The notes beneath the pieces were generated by a model, which ran no database searches, was not told the origin of the DNA, and was given only the letters and a program-made list of their open reading frames with translations. Shown here in pieces: positions 54,218-62,595 of a stretch of DNA of 64,000 bases; position 1 is the stretch's first letter, and each line of letters starts with the position of its first letter. The position numbers and the translations under genes were made by a program. This DNA comes from Candidatus Gastranaerophilales bacterium (lineage in GTDB: Bacteria; Cyanobacteriota; Vampirovibrionia; Gastranaerophilales; Gastranaerophilaceae), in assembly GCA_944323595.1 (NCBI GenBank), contig CALUTF010000003.1, positions 44,358 through 108,357 on the forward strand, written 5' to 3'.

Positions 54218-55528
54218 ATGAAAAAGAGAAAAGTAAATCTATTATTTGATGTTACACTTTTGCTTAACGAATCTTCTGCAAACGGCAGGCGTGCAGGTCA
54301 ATATTTTGTTGCTTATAACTTGCTTATGCAGCTTTTGAAATGTGATAATCTCCACATCACTCTTTTCAGTGAATACAGACAATATATTTTCTTAAGTGAA
54401 TTTGTCCGTAAACATTTGAAAGATTACAGTAAATTTTCAGTTTATTCCTATAATACCTGGATTGACAGAATGACAATTTCGATTTCAAGAATGCTTTTGA
54501 AATGTCAAAAAAAATTGGGTCGTGATAATATTCTGAAAAAATTTATTCGTTTTATCGGTTACAGAATTTTTTATGTATATGAACGATTTTTTAGTAAACC
54601 TCACATGAAGGATTACGATGCATTTTTTACCCCAAGCGATCCTATATCATCAGATATTATGCGTATTAAACACTTAAAAAAATATGCTTTTTTACATGAT
54701 ACGGTTCCTGTGTCTTTGAAAGATTTTTATCTGTATAACAATCCTTTTATGGAATGGTTTAATTATCTGGAAAATTCCCTCTCAACTGAATGTACTTATT
54801 TTACAAATTCAGAGACAACTAAAAATGATTTTTTGACTTACTATCCTTTTCTAGACGATAAACAGTTTCATGTTGCTCTTCTTGGTGCATCAGAACGTTT
54901 TCAGCCCGTTAAAAATCAGGATTTAATAAAGTCGGTAAAACTAAAGTATGACATTCCTACAGATAAAAAATATGCATTTATCCTGTCATCGTTTGATCCG
55001 CGTAAAAATTTCTTTTTTGCTCTTGATAATTTTTTAGAATTTATTAAATCTTCCGAAATAGATGATATTGTACTTGTTATTGCAGGTGCTATCAGGGAGT
55101 CTTTCCGAGATGTAATGGAGAGAAAACTTGAATCTCTTCCTCTTGATGTGAAAGATAAAATTCTTAAAATTGGTTATGTTGATGATGAAGATGTGCCTGT
55201 TTTGTTATCCGGTGCATTAATGTTTGTAATGCCTTCAATTTATGAGGGGTTCGGGATGCCCGTATTAGAGGCAATGAAGTGTGAATGTCCTGTAATTTGT
55301 TCAAAGACCTCTGCTATGCCTGAGGTTATCGGGGATTGCGGAATAATGGTTGATCCTTACGAAGATGCCGAGATGATTTCTGCTTACAGCAAAATGTATT
55401 TTAATGAAACTTTTCGTAAAAAATGTATAGCCAAGGGTGTATCCAGAGCAAAAAAATTTACATGGGAACGCTGTGCAGGTGTTATTATTGATACTATTTT
55501 GTCTGACTTCGGAGTATCGGACAAATGA
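54218..55528 (+). CDS. Family 4 glycosyltransferase (first of a tandem pair)
   Basis: The 436-residue protein has the GT-B fold. The C-terminal donor site shows FILSSFDPRKNFFFALDNFLEF, GYVDDEDVPVLLSGALMFVMPSIYEGFGMPVLEAM (with the E-x7-E motif) and KTSAMPEVIGDCGIMVDP. The N-terminal half is unlike standard GT4 acceptors and carries YAFLHDTVPV. The paralogue at 55525 shares the plan throughout. It probably adds a sugar in glycan assembly; the donor is unknown. The ATG overlaps its promoter's predicted start point. Confidence 0.9.
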   Translation: MKKRKVNLLFDVTLLLNESSANGRRAGQYFVAYNLLMQLLKCDNLHITLFSEYRQYIFLSEFVRKHLKDYSKFSVYSYNTWIDRMTISISRMLLKCQKKLGRDNILKKFIRFIGYRIFYVYERFFSKPHMKDYDAFFTPSDPISSDIMRIKHLKKYAFLHDTVPVSLKDFYLYNNPFMEWFNYLENSLSTECTYFTNSETTKNDFLTYYPFLDDKQFHVALLGASERFQPVKNQDLIKSVKLKYDIPTDKKYAFILSSFDPRKNFFFALDNFLEFIKSSEIDDIVLVIAGAIRESFRDVMERKLESLPLDVKDKILKIGYVDDEDVPVLLSGALMFVMPSIYEGFGMPVLEAMKCECPVICSKTSAMPEVIGDCGIMVDPYEDAEMISAYSKMYFNETFRKKCIAKGVSRAKKFTWERCAGVIIDTILSDFGVSDK

Positions 55529-56847
55529 TTCTTAAAAAGCAGATAAAAAAGAATCTGTTATTTGATATAACTTTACTGGTATTTGCGACACCTGAAGATG
55601 GTTGTCGTGGTGGGTTGTATTTTGTGGCTTATAACCTGCTTCTCTCTTTTTTGGCGTCGAATGAGTTTAATCTTGTTTTATATGTTGATCACAGGCGATT
55701 TTTTAAGCTGAAGTCTTTTATTAAAAATAACCTGTCGGGATACAATAATTTTTCTGTTTATGAGTATAAACCTTATTCTTTATGGTCAAAGTTGTTTTCT
55801 TTTTGTTTTTCCTTGACTTACTATTATAAAAAAACAGAAAAAGACTCTTTATTTAGAAAAATATTGCGATTTGTTGCATACAAGTATATTGCTGTATATG
55901 AAAAATTTTTCTATCGTCCTGATTTTAGTAAATACGATGCTTTTTTTTCACCTTTCGATCCGTTATCTCCGGAAATATTAAATTCAAATAATCTTAAAAA
56001 ATATGTTTTTCTCCATGATACACTGCCTGTAGTTTTAAAAGATTTTTATAGACCGGAGCAGACTTACACCTACTGGTATGATTGTATAGAGCCATCATTA
56101 TCCGAAAAAGTTACTTATTTTGTAAATTCAATATCCACAAAGAATGACTTTTTAAAATTTTATCCTTTTTTACGCGAAGAACAGTTTAATGTAGTTTACC
56201 TTGGAGCGAGTGAAAGATTTTCTCCGTGTTCTGATATTGACAAGATTAGCAGGGTAAAGGCTAAATTTTCTATACCTGTTTCTACGAAATACTTTATGCT
56301 TCTTTCATCATTTGATCCTAAAAAGAATTTCTTTTTTGCTGTAAATAATTTTATTGAGTTTGTAAAAAGATATAAAATTGAAGATGTTGATATAATTATT
56401 TGTGGTGGAATTAGAGACATGTTTAAAACAGAATTTTTTGATTTTTTAAATACACTGCCGGAAATTTATAAAAGCAAAGTCATATACACCGGTTACGTTG
56501 ATGATGAAGATGTGCCTGTATTAATGTCGGGTGCTTGTGCTTTTTTGATGCCCTCATTATATGAGGGATTCGGGATGCCTATTTTAGAAGCAATGAAGTG
56601 CGGGTGTCCGGTGATTTGTTCAAACACATCCGCGATGCCGGAAGTTATTGGAGACTGTGGTATTCAGATTGACCCGCGTAGTGATGAAGATATGTTTAAT
56701 GCCTATAAGAAAATGTATTTTGATAATGAATTTCGTTTTGAATGTTCAAAAAAAGGGTTAAAAAGGGCTGAATTTTTTACCTGGGAAATGTGTTCAGGAT
56801 TAATTATGGATAAAATATGTTCGGATTTTGAGGTTGACAAATCTTAG
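55525..56847 (+). CDS. Family 4 glycosyltransferase (second of a tandem pair)
   Basis: A 440-residue paralogue of the upstream gene with the same motifs (LLSSFDPKKNFFFAVNNFIEF, YEGFGMPILEAMKCGCPVICSNTSAMPEVIGDCGI). Start and stop overlap by 4 nt (ATGA), so they are translated together. The N-terminal parts are more different than the C-terminal parts, as expected if the acceptors differ. The pair probably builds successive links of one oligosaccharide. Confidence 0.9.
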   Translation: MILKKQIKKNLLFDITLLVFATPEDGCRGGLYFVAYNLLLSFLASNEFNLVLYVDHRRFFKLKSFIKNNLSGYNNFSVYEYKPYSLWSKLFSFCFSLTYYYKKTEKDSLFRKILRFVAYKYIAVYEKFFYRPDFSKYDAFFSPFDPLSPEILNSNNLKKYVFLHDTLPVVLKDFYRPEQTYTYWYDCIEPSLSEKVTYFVNSISTKNDFLKFYPFLREEQFNVVYLGASERFSPCSDIDKISRVKAKFSIPVSTKYFMLLSSFDPKKNFFFAVNNFIEFVKRYKIEDVDIIICGGIRDMFKTEFFDFLNTLPEIYKSKVIYTGYVDDEDVPVLMSGACAFLMPSLYEGFGMPILEAMKCGCPVICSNTSAMPEVIGDCGIQIDPRSDEDMFNAYKKMYFDNEFRFECSKKGLKRAEFFTWEMCSGLIMDKICSDFEVDKS

Positions 56848-56868
56848 ACTGCACCGGATACTGTTGTT

Positions 56869-58053
56869 ATGAGAAGTAAAAGAATCATAGCACTTGTAGA
56901 TTGCGATTCGTTTTTTGTATCGTGTGAACAGAAAGCCAATCCGGAACTTAAAGGAAAGCCTGTTTGCGTACTTTCTAATAAGGATGGCTGTGTAATTTCC
57001 CGCTCTCGTGAAGCTAAGAAAATGGGCATTACTATGGGAATGCCGTATTTTATGGCAAAAAAAGATTACCCTAAGGCTATCTATGTTTCATCACGTCATG
57101 ATTTTTACGGTGAAGTTTCTAAAGAGGTTATGGCTGTGTTAAATGAATTTTCTCCTGATGTGGAGGTATATTCTGTTGATGAAGCTTTTATTGATTTAAC
57201 AGGATTGCGCAGACTTTATAAACGTAATTATTATGATTTGGCTCTTTATATAAAGGAAGTGATAAAAGAGCGTGTCGATATCCCTGTTTCAATCGGTGTA
57301 AGTTCTTCAAAATCTCTTGCTAAGCTTGCTTCTGACAAGGCTAAAAATTCTGACGACGGGATTTATGTTATAGGTTCAAGAAAGATTATTTCCGAATTAA
57401 AGCATACAGATATAAGCGAGATATGGGGGATTGGACGTAATCTTACGGCATTGATGCACAAAAACGGTATTTTGAACGCTTATGAGCTTGTCTCGCAGAC
57501 AGATGGATGGATTGATAAGAAGATAGGCATACGCGGTTTAGAGATGAAGCATGAGCTTCTTGGAGAATGTGTTTCTCCTGTAGTGAACGGTGTAAAGCTT
57601 CCTAAGTCTATACAAAAGACAAGTGCATTTGGAAAGTTTACTTCTGATTTGACATATATTAAGAATGCATTGAATTATCATATCCATAGAGCCTGTGCAA
57701 AGTTGCGCAGAATTGATGCAAGATGTTCTACTGTTTCTGTTATGCTTAGGACAAAAGATTTCAGAGTCTTTTATGAAAAAAGGGTTCTTGTTAACTCAAC
57801 CTGTTATGAGATGGAAATTTCTGATATTGCATTTGAGCTTCTTGAAAAAATTTATAACCCTAATATTCTATATCGCAGTACAGGCATTATACTTGATAAT
57901 ATAAGCTATAACAGCGGCGAGCAGTTATTTTTGTTTGCAAATTCCGATTTAGATGAAAAAAAGGACAGACTTGCAAAATGCATAGACAAGCTTGAAAATA
58001 AATTTGGCAAAGATATAGTCCAAACTGGCTTTGTGAAAGATTGTTCAGCTTAA
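56869..58053 (+). CDS. Y-family DNA polymerase, UmuC type
   Basis: A 394-residue translesion polymerase. The catalytic motifs are ALVDCDSFFVSCEQ and EVYSVDEAFIDLTGL; UmuC signatures are GKPVCVLSNKDGCVISRSREAKKMGITMGMP. The helix-hairpin-helix and little-finger regions (ISEIWGIGRNLT, SIQKTSAFGKFTSDL) follow. No umuD is adjacent, so it may rely on a UmuD elsewhere or act alone. No ribosome site is obvious. Confidence 0.9.
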   Translation: MRSKRIIALVDCDSFFVSCEQKANPELKGKPVCVLSNKDGCVISRSREAKKMGITMGMPYFMAKKDYPKAIYVSSRHDFYGEVSKEVMAVLNEFSPDVEVYSVDEAFIDLTGLRRLYKRNYYDLALYIKEVIKERVDIPVSIGVSSSKSLAKLASDKAKNSDDGIYVIGSRKIISELKHTDISEIWGIGRNLTALMHKNGILNAYELVSQTDGWIDKKIGIRGLEMKHELLGECVSPVVNGVKLPKSIQKTSAFGKFTSDLTYIKNALNYHIHRACAKLRRIDARCSTVSVMLRTKDFRVFYEKRVLVNSTCYEMEISDIAFELLEKIYNPNILYRSTGIILDNISYNSGEQLFLFANSDLDEKKDRLAKCIDKLENKFGKDIVQTGFVKDCSA

Positions 58054-59693
58054 ATATTTAAAAATAAATCCTGCGTAACTGCATTTTTAAATTGACTATC
58101 AGTAATGAATTGCAATTTAGTATTTAATTTATCTTTCAAAACAAAATCTTTAAGCATGCTTGCGATATCATTATTTAAAGCTAATTTTTCATCTGGTGAA
58201 AGATAATTTTGTAAAATGATATCATTGTATGAATCGTTATTTGATTCCTCATATCCGTCAAATCCTGCAAAACTTACTGATGCAACTTCAAGTTTTGCTA
58301 GTAATCTAAGTGCCATTATTGTTGAATTATCAAAGTATTTCCATCCTAATTTCATTAATGTATTGTAGTTTATTATATATGTATTTTTAAATGTTTGCGT
58401 TGTTATGTTTGAAGTTATAATTTTTTTAGTATTATTGAAAATTTCGGAATTTTTCTCTCTGGCATAATTAAATCTTACCTGATTGCTAAAGAATAGGTAA
58501 TCGTAGTGATATTCATTTGATATGGCATTAATTCCTATAGTAATAGGCGTATTGTTTATTATATAATTTTTTATTTTATTTTTTTCTGTTATGAGGGTTT
58601 TGCCAGGCGCAAGAAGAATAATATTTTTATTCCTAAATGATGTTTTCAATTCATCAATAGCAATACTATCATTGACTTCTTTGTTTTGATAATTTACATA
58701 AGTTTTTTCAAGTTTGTCATAGTCATATAATTTACGCTCTTCTTTTGCTAAAGACTCAAGAATAATTTTCATGTCTCTATAGTCTGTTTTGTGAATATTT
58801 TGCAGATATGCAATATTGTTAACATGAGAACCAAGTTGTCCTGCAATACAAAAAGGAATACTATAACCCCAGTTATATTTTGCTATAAATCCTTTCATGT
58901 AAATATCAATAGTATCCATTATAATATTAGTATCGTAGTTACTGTTATTTTTAATATTAAGATAATTAGATACAAGTTCAGTACATGTATTCCCTGCTCC
59001 CCTTCCCATTCCACAAAGGCTAGAGTCTATAATAATTTCTCGATTGCTCATTCTTGCTAATTGTACAAATTCTATTGCAAGTGCAAAAGACAATTGTAAA
59101 TTGTTATGTGAATGAAATCCAATTTTTATATTTTTGTTTAAATTATTATCTAGTATCATATAAATTCTTTGTAAATCCGATTGATACATTACTCCAAAAG
59201 TGTCAACTATAGAAAGAGATTCCGGTTGTACAGTATTTGTAAGTTGAGCAAGCTGAATTAATTCTATATCTGAATAACTTTGTGTATTTGCTGCCTGCAG
59301 ACAGAGCTTGTAACCTTTCTCTTTTATTTGTTTAGAAAATTTAATTGCTTCTTCAAATTTTTCTTTTGGAAATACTACTCTTATTGAATCAATAGATGCA
59401 CCATCATAATTTTTTAAATTTTTTATGTCATATCTGCCATAGTCAATCATGGCAAGGAATTGAGTTTTTTTATTTTTAGCTGTCGGTATAAAAGGTATAA
59501 TATCTTCTGTTGTATGAAAATATGTAGAGCCGTTTTCTCTTGGATTATCCTTTAGCCATCCAACTTCAATCATGTCGATTTTGGCACTGTTAAGATTATT
59601 TATTATCCCTTTTATTACATTATCTCCAAATTGACTGTTATTTATATATGCACCATCTCTTAAAGTGCAGTCTAATAGATTAATTTTTGTCAT
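58050..59693 (-). CDS. HMGL-type aldolase fused to a sialyltransferase/MptE-like domain
   Basis: The 547-residue protein begins as a DRE-TIM metal-dependent aldolase/synthase (about 1-285): LLDCTLRDGAY, DTFGVMYQSD, metal site GFHSHNN, and GMGRGAGNTCTELV. Residues about 345-500 (ILLAPGKTLI...IGINAISNEYHYDYLFFSNQ...FAGFDGYEES) resemble GT42/MptE-like domains that bind CMP-sugars or pterins. The ATG overlaps the preceding NeuA-like stop by 1 nt (TAATG) and AAGGAG precedes it. The aldolase part could make a keto-acid sugar, and the second part could use the CMP-activated product. The end overlaps umuC by 4 nt. Confidence 0.72.
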   Translation of the reverse strand: MTKINLLDCTLRDGAYINNSQFGDNVIKGIINNLNSAKIDMIEVGWLKDNPRENGSTYFHTTEDIIPFIPTAKNKKTQFLAMIDYGRYDIKNLKNYDGASIDSIRVVFPKEKFEEAIKFSKQIKEKGYKLCLQAANTQSYSDIELIQLAQLTNTVQPESLSIVDTFGVMYQSDLQRIYMILDNNLNKNIKIGFHSHNNLQLSFALAIEFVQLARMSNREIIIDSSLCGMGRGAGNTCTELVSNYLNIKNNSNYDTNIIMDTIDIYMKGFIAKYNWGYSIPFCIAGQLGSHVNNIAYLQNIHKTDYRDMKIILESLAKEERKLYDYDKLEKTYVNYQNKEVNDSIAIDELKTSFRNKNIILLAPGKTLITEKNKIKNYIINNTPITIGINAISNEYHYDYLFFSNQVRFNYAREKNSEIFNNTKKIITSNITTQTFKNTYIINYNTLMKLGWKYFDNSTIMALRLLAKLEVASVSFAGFDGYEESNNDSYNDIILQNYLSPDEKLALNNDIASMLKDFVLKDKLNTKLQFITDSQFKNAVTQDLFLNI

Positions 59694-60361
59694 TATAAAA
59701 CTCCTTGTGTTCTATATACATATTCTGCAAGTTTAAAGTCTGCTTCGTCGTCAATATCAATTGCTTCAAATTTAGAAATTTCAACAAGTAAAGGCTTTTG
59801 TCCATATACAAATTTCCATTTTGCCATATCAGCTCTTCTTGCTATAAAAAATCCGTTTGTAATGATATGCCAGTCTGGTAATTTTTGTGATGGGACATGA
59901 GCGGCTATAGAAAAATTAACAGGTCCGTTTTCGTTAAAAATATATTCCTTAAGTAATAATGCGCTGGCAACTGAATCGTAATTATTTTTTTTATTTAGGA
60001 AAGTATTTATTGCTTTTTCATAAGATTTATAGCCTACAATCGGACAGACGCACGGTGTCCACATCATTATATCGGCATTATTGTTATTAGCAATCCATTC
60101 AACAACTTCATTAAAACTTTTTGACACCTCATCACAATATTCAATGGGTCTTTTTTGAGGTGTTACATTTTCTTGTATAGCATATTCAAGCATAATATCG
60201 CTGTCAGATGAAACAATGATTTCATCTACCAGGTTTACCATTTTAAGCTGGCGAATTTTATTAACAAGCAGATTTGAATCTCCAAATGGAAGAATATTTT
60301 TATTTGGTAATCGTTTACTGCCGCCTCTGACGGGGATAACTGCAGAAATTTTATCAGACAT
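59693..60361 (-). CDS. CMP-sugar synthetase (acylneuraminate cytidylyltransferase-like)
   Basis: The 222-residue protein begins ISAVIPVRGGSKRLPNKNI, the nucleotide-binding start of NeuA/KdsB-like enzymes, followed by EIIVSSDSDIMLEYA and PQKRPIEYCDE. It activates an acid sugar with CTP. It ends LVEISKFEAIDIDDEADFKLAEY, typical of the family. An AAGGAG site precedes the ATG inside the end of the GT2 gene (8-nt overlap). No sialic-acid synthase (NeuB) is in the window, so the substrate acid is unknown. Confidence 0.88.
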   Translation of the reverse strand: MSDKISAVIPVRGGSKRLPNKNILPFGDSNLLVNKIRQLKMVNLVDEIIVSSDSDIMLEYAIQENVTPQKRPIEYCDEVSKSFNEVVEWIANNNNADIMMWTPCVCPIVGYKSYEKAINTFLNKKNNYDSVASALLLKEYIFNENGPVNFSIAAHVPSQKLPDWHIITNGFFIARRADMAKWKFVYGQKPLLVEISKFEAIDIDDEADFKLAEYVYRTQGVL

Positions 60362-62333
60362 GGCAAACTTCTCCTTTTACTATATTCTCAAGCAATTCAA
60401 TTTCAGATACATTAGTAAATAATTCAGAGTGAGTGTTAATATATTCTTTTGTATATACATCTCTAAATAAACCTTTTAAACCGATTGGATTGACAGAAAT
60501 TATCTCGGTTTTTGGATATACATCATCTGCAAACTGTTTTAATCTCACCCAATATCTGTATTGATAGCTATAATCAAAAGGGGTCTCTTGTATATTAAAA
60601 GCATTACCTGTCGCTCTGCAATCTGCACTAACAATAAATATTCGCTTAGGATTAGTCCACAAAATAAACTGTATTGCAGAAAATGCTGTACCTGAAAAAT
60701 CACCTAAAGCTTCGGTTGTTAAATCATAAGCAAATGCATGAGCATGTCTGTCATCAAGATAATATCGTTTTATGTTTGATTGTATTATATCTGACTGCGG
60801 TATGAGTTTTACGTTTGGATAAACTTGTGTAAGCCTTTTTTCCGGAATTATCCCATAGAATTTAATACATTTTTCATACTCATAATTGTTCACTATTTTA
60901 TTTTTATTGCTATCTAAATGTAGTTCTTGCAGGAATACATAGTCAAACTTAACTTTATTGTAATTACAGCTATTGTTTACAGCAATGTATGCCGCATTAC
61001 TAATTATTGGTTCAAAATATTTTATAGTATTTCCACCACAAATAAGGACAGCATCTTTCCCTAAATTAATATTTTTATACTCACCAAATGTTTCTCGATG
61101 CAGTTGTTGTACTTTTGTATTAACGTGGATACTGTTCAATGTTTTTTGAGTTTCTAAGAGATTTGATTGTAGTTTGGCAATTTCTTGTTTAATATTCTCA
61201 AATTCTTTCTTTTTATTAGTAAATTTAATTTTAAAGCCTAGAATTCTTATTATTTTTTTGTCTTTGTGATTACGAATTGAAAATAAATATTCAATAGGTT
61301 TTACTTTGTTATCTTTATTAACCTTTATTCCATATTCCTTTCCAAAAATAGTTATAATTTTAAAGTTACAACCCCATTTCTGTTTATTTTTTATTGAAAA
61401 AATGTTTTCAATATAGGAATTGTTATTTGTGACTATCTTGAGAATTTTTGTGTAGTCATCATTGGATATATATTTAAGACTTTCTGTTCTATATTTTGAA
61501 CGCTTTAAAATAGGGACATTATGGTAATGTCTACTTATCAAAAACGTAACATATTGTTTAAAGCATTCTTCTAATTCGTCATATAAATTTGATTTTATTA
61601 AATAGTCTTTTATATGCGTGAAATTTTCAAAAATTTGAAGATTAATATCTGAGATTAGATTTACTGTCGAATTTTTTCTTCTTCTGTAATTATAAAGATA
61701 ATAATTGAGTAAATATATTCTTTTACTATTCAATATTGCCATGTCTATAAATAAATGGTCTTCTAAAATTTTTGTTTCTGTAAATTTTATTTTATATTTA
61801 TTTATAAACTCAGTTGAATATATTCGACTCCACGCATGAAGTTCAAAGTAAAGAATTTTTGTTTTTATATCTTGCCAGGTGTAGTAAGCATTTCCGTTTT
61901 CGTCGTAATAAATTGAGCTTGCCAGATTTTTTCTGATATCGTAGTTTTTACTATTTCCTGTATATTCGTTATACTCTTTATAGTTAAATTGAATAATTTC
62001 AGCTTTTGTTTCGCTTATTTTTTTATTAAGCACTTCAAACATATTACTTTCAACCCAATCGTCAGGATCAACAAAAGCTATATATTCTCCTGTTGCCGCT
62101 TTAATCCCATTATTTCTTGCAACACCTTGACCTTGATTTTTCTGTTTTATAATCGAAAATCTGCTATCTTTTTTAGCATATTCATGGAGTATATTAAGAG
62201 AACTATCGGTTGAGCCGTCATCAATGCATATAAACTCTAAATCTGAATATGTCTGCCTTATTAAACTATCTAAACATTGATTCAGGTATTTCTCTACATT
62301 GTAAACAGGTATTATAATTGAAAATTTTGTCAT
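60354..62333 (-). CDS. GT2 glycosyltransferase fused to a sialyltransferase-like domain
   Basis: The ATG at 62333 (MTKFSIIIPVYNVEKYL, 659 residues) has GAGGAAAG 5-6 nt upstream; earlier codons from 62432 run through a palindrome and lack a site. The GT2 domain (1-230) has FICIDDGSTDSS, GVARNNGIKAATGEYIAFVDPDDWV and the later ILEDHLF. Residues about 420-640 (AVLICGGNTIKYFEPII...FDYVFLQELHLD...IFIVSADCRATG) resemble the C-terminal domain of the aldolase fusion. A coiled coil (near 380-410) joins them. It is the first gene of the operon and may use the CMP-sugar made by its neighbour. Confidence 0.78.
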   Translation of the reverse strand: MTKFSIIIPVYNVEKYLNQCLDSLIRQTYSDLEFICIDDGSTDSSLNILHEYAKKDSRFSIIKQKNQGQGVARNNGIKAATGEYIAFVDPDDWVESNMFEVLNKKISETKAEIIQFNYKEYNEYTGNSKNYDIRKNLASSIYYDENGNAYYTWQDIKTKILYFELHAWSRIYSTEFINKYKIKFTETKILEDHLFIDMAILNSKRIYLLNYYLYNYRRRKNSTVNLISDINLQIFENFTHIKDYLIKSNLYDELEECFKQYVTFLISRHYHNVPILKRSKYRTESLKYISNDDYTKILKIVTNNNSYIENIFSIKNKQKWGCNFKIITIFGKEYGIKVNKDNKVKPIEYLFSIRNHKDKKIIRILGFKIKFTNKKKEFENIKQEIAKLQSNLLETQKTLNSIHVNTKVQQLHRETFGEYKNINLGKDAVLICGGNTIKYFEPIISNAAYIAVNNSCNYNKVKFDYVFLQELHLDSNKNKIVNNYEYEKCIKFYGIIPEKRLTQVYPNVKLIPQSDIIQSNIKRYYLDDRHAHAFAYDLTTEALGDFSGTAFSAIQFILWTNPKRIFIVSADCRATGNAFNIQETPFDYSYQYRYWVRLKQFADDVYPKTEIISVNPIGLKGLFRDVYTKEYINTHSELFTNVSEIELLENIVKGEVCHV

Positions 62334-62354
62334 ACTTTCCTCATTTGTTTCCAT

Positions 62355-62380
62355 CTCAACACAATATACATTGTGTTGAG
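62355..62380. repeat. Palindrome 1 upstream of the glycan cassette
   Basis: CTCAACACAAT, spacer ATAC, ATTGTGTTGAG: a perfect 11-bp inverted repeat ending 22 nt from the GT2 ATG. It may be an operator or an RNA hairpin. Confidence 0.7.
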
Positions 62381-62511
62381 AATAGTGAAAACAAGAGAGA
62401 TACAGACAGTTTTCACTGTCAATATGTAACAAAAACTCAACGTATTATGTGAAAACTATTGTTTTATTATTTTTGTGCTAATATTGTTACCATAAGGATT
62501 ACAGCTAAAAG

Positions 62512-62537
62512 TTCAACACAATGTATATTATGTTGAG
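62512..62537. repeat. Palindrome 2 upstream of the glycan cassette
   Basis: TTCAACACAAT, spacer GTAT, ATTATGTTGAG: the same 26-nt element, inverted and slightly diverged, 157 nt from the first. Confidence 0.65.
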
Positions 62538-62551
62538 CTTTTTGAGTGAAA

Positions 62552-62576
62552 AAAAGCTCCCAAAAAGGGAGCTTTT
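62552..62576 (-). terminator. Terminator of the SLH-protein gene
   Basis: A 10-bp perfect stem AAAAGCTCCC/GGGAGCTTTT with a 5-nt loop. On the minus strand a run of T residues follows. It is 20 nt after the SLH gene stop. Confidence 0.8.
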
Positions 62577-62595
62577 GAATTAGTACAAATCCTTT

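Noticed and set aside
62334..62432. Longer N-terminus of the GT2 fusion
   Set aside because: It would read through a palindrome and lacks a ribosome site. The GT2 domain starts immediately at 62333.
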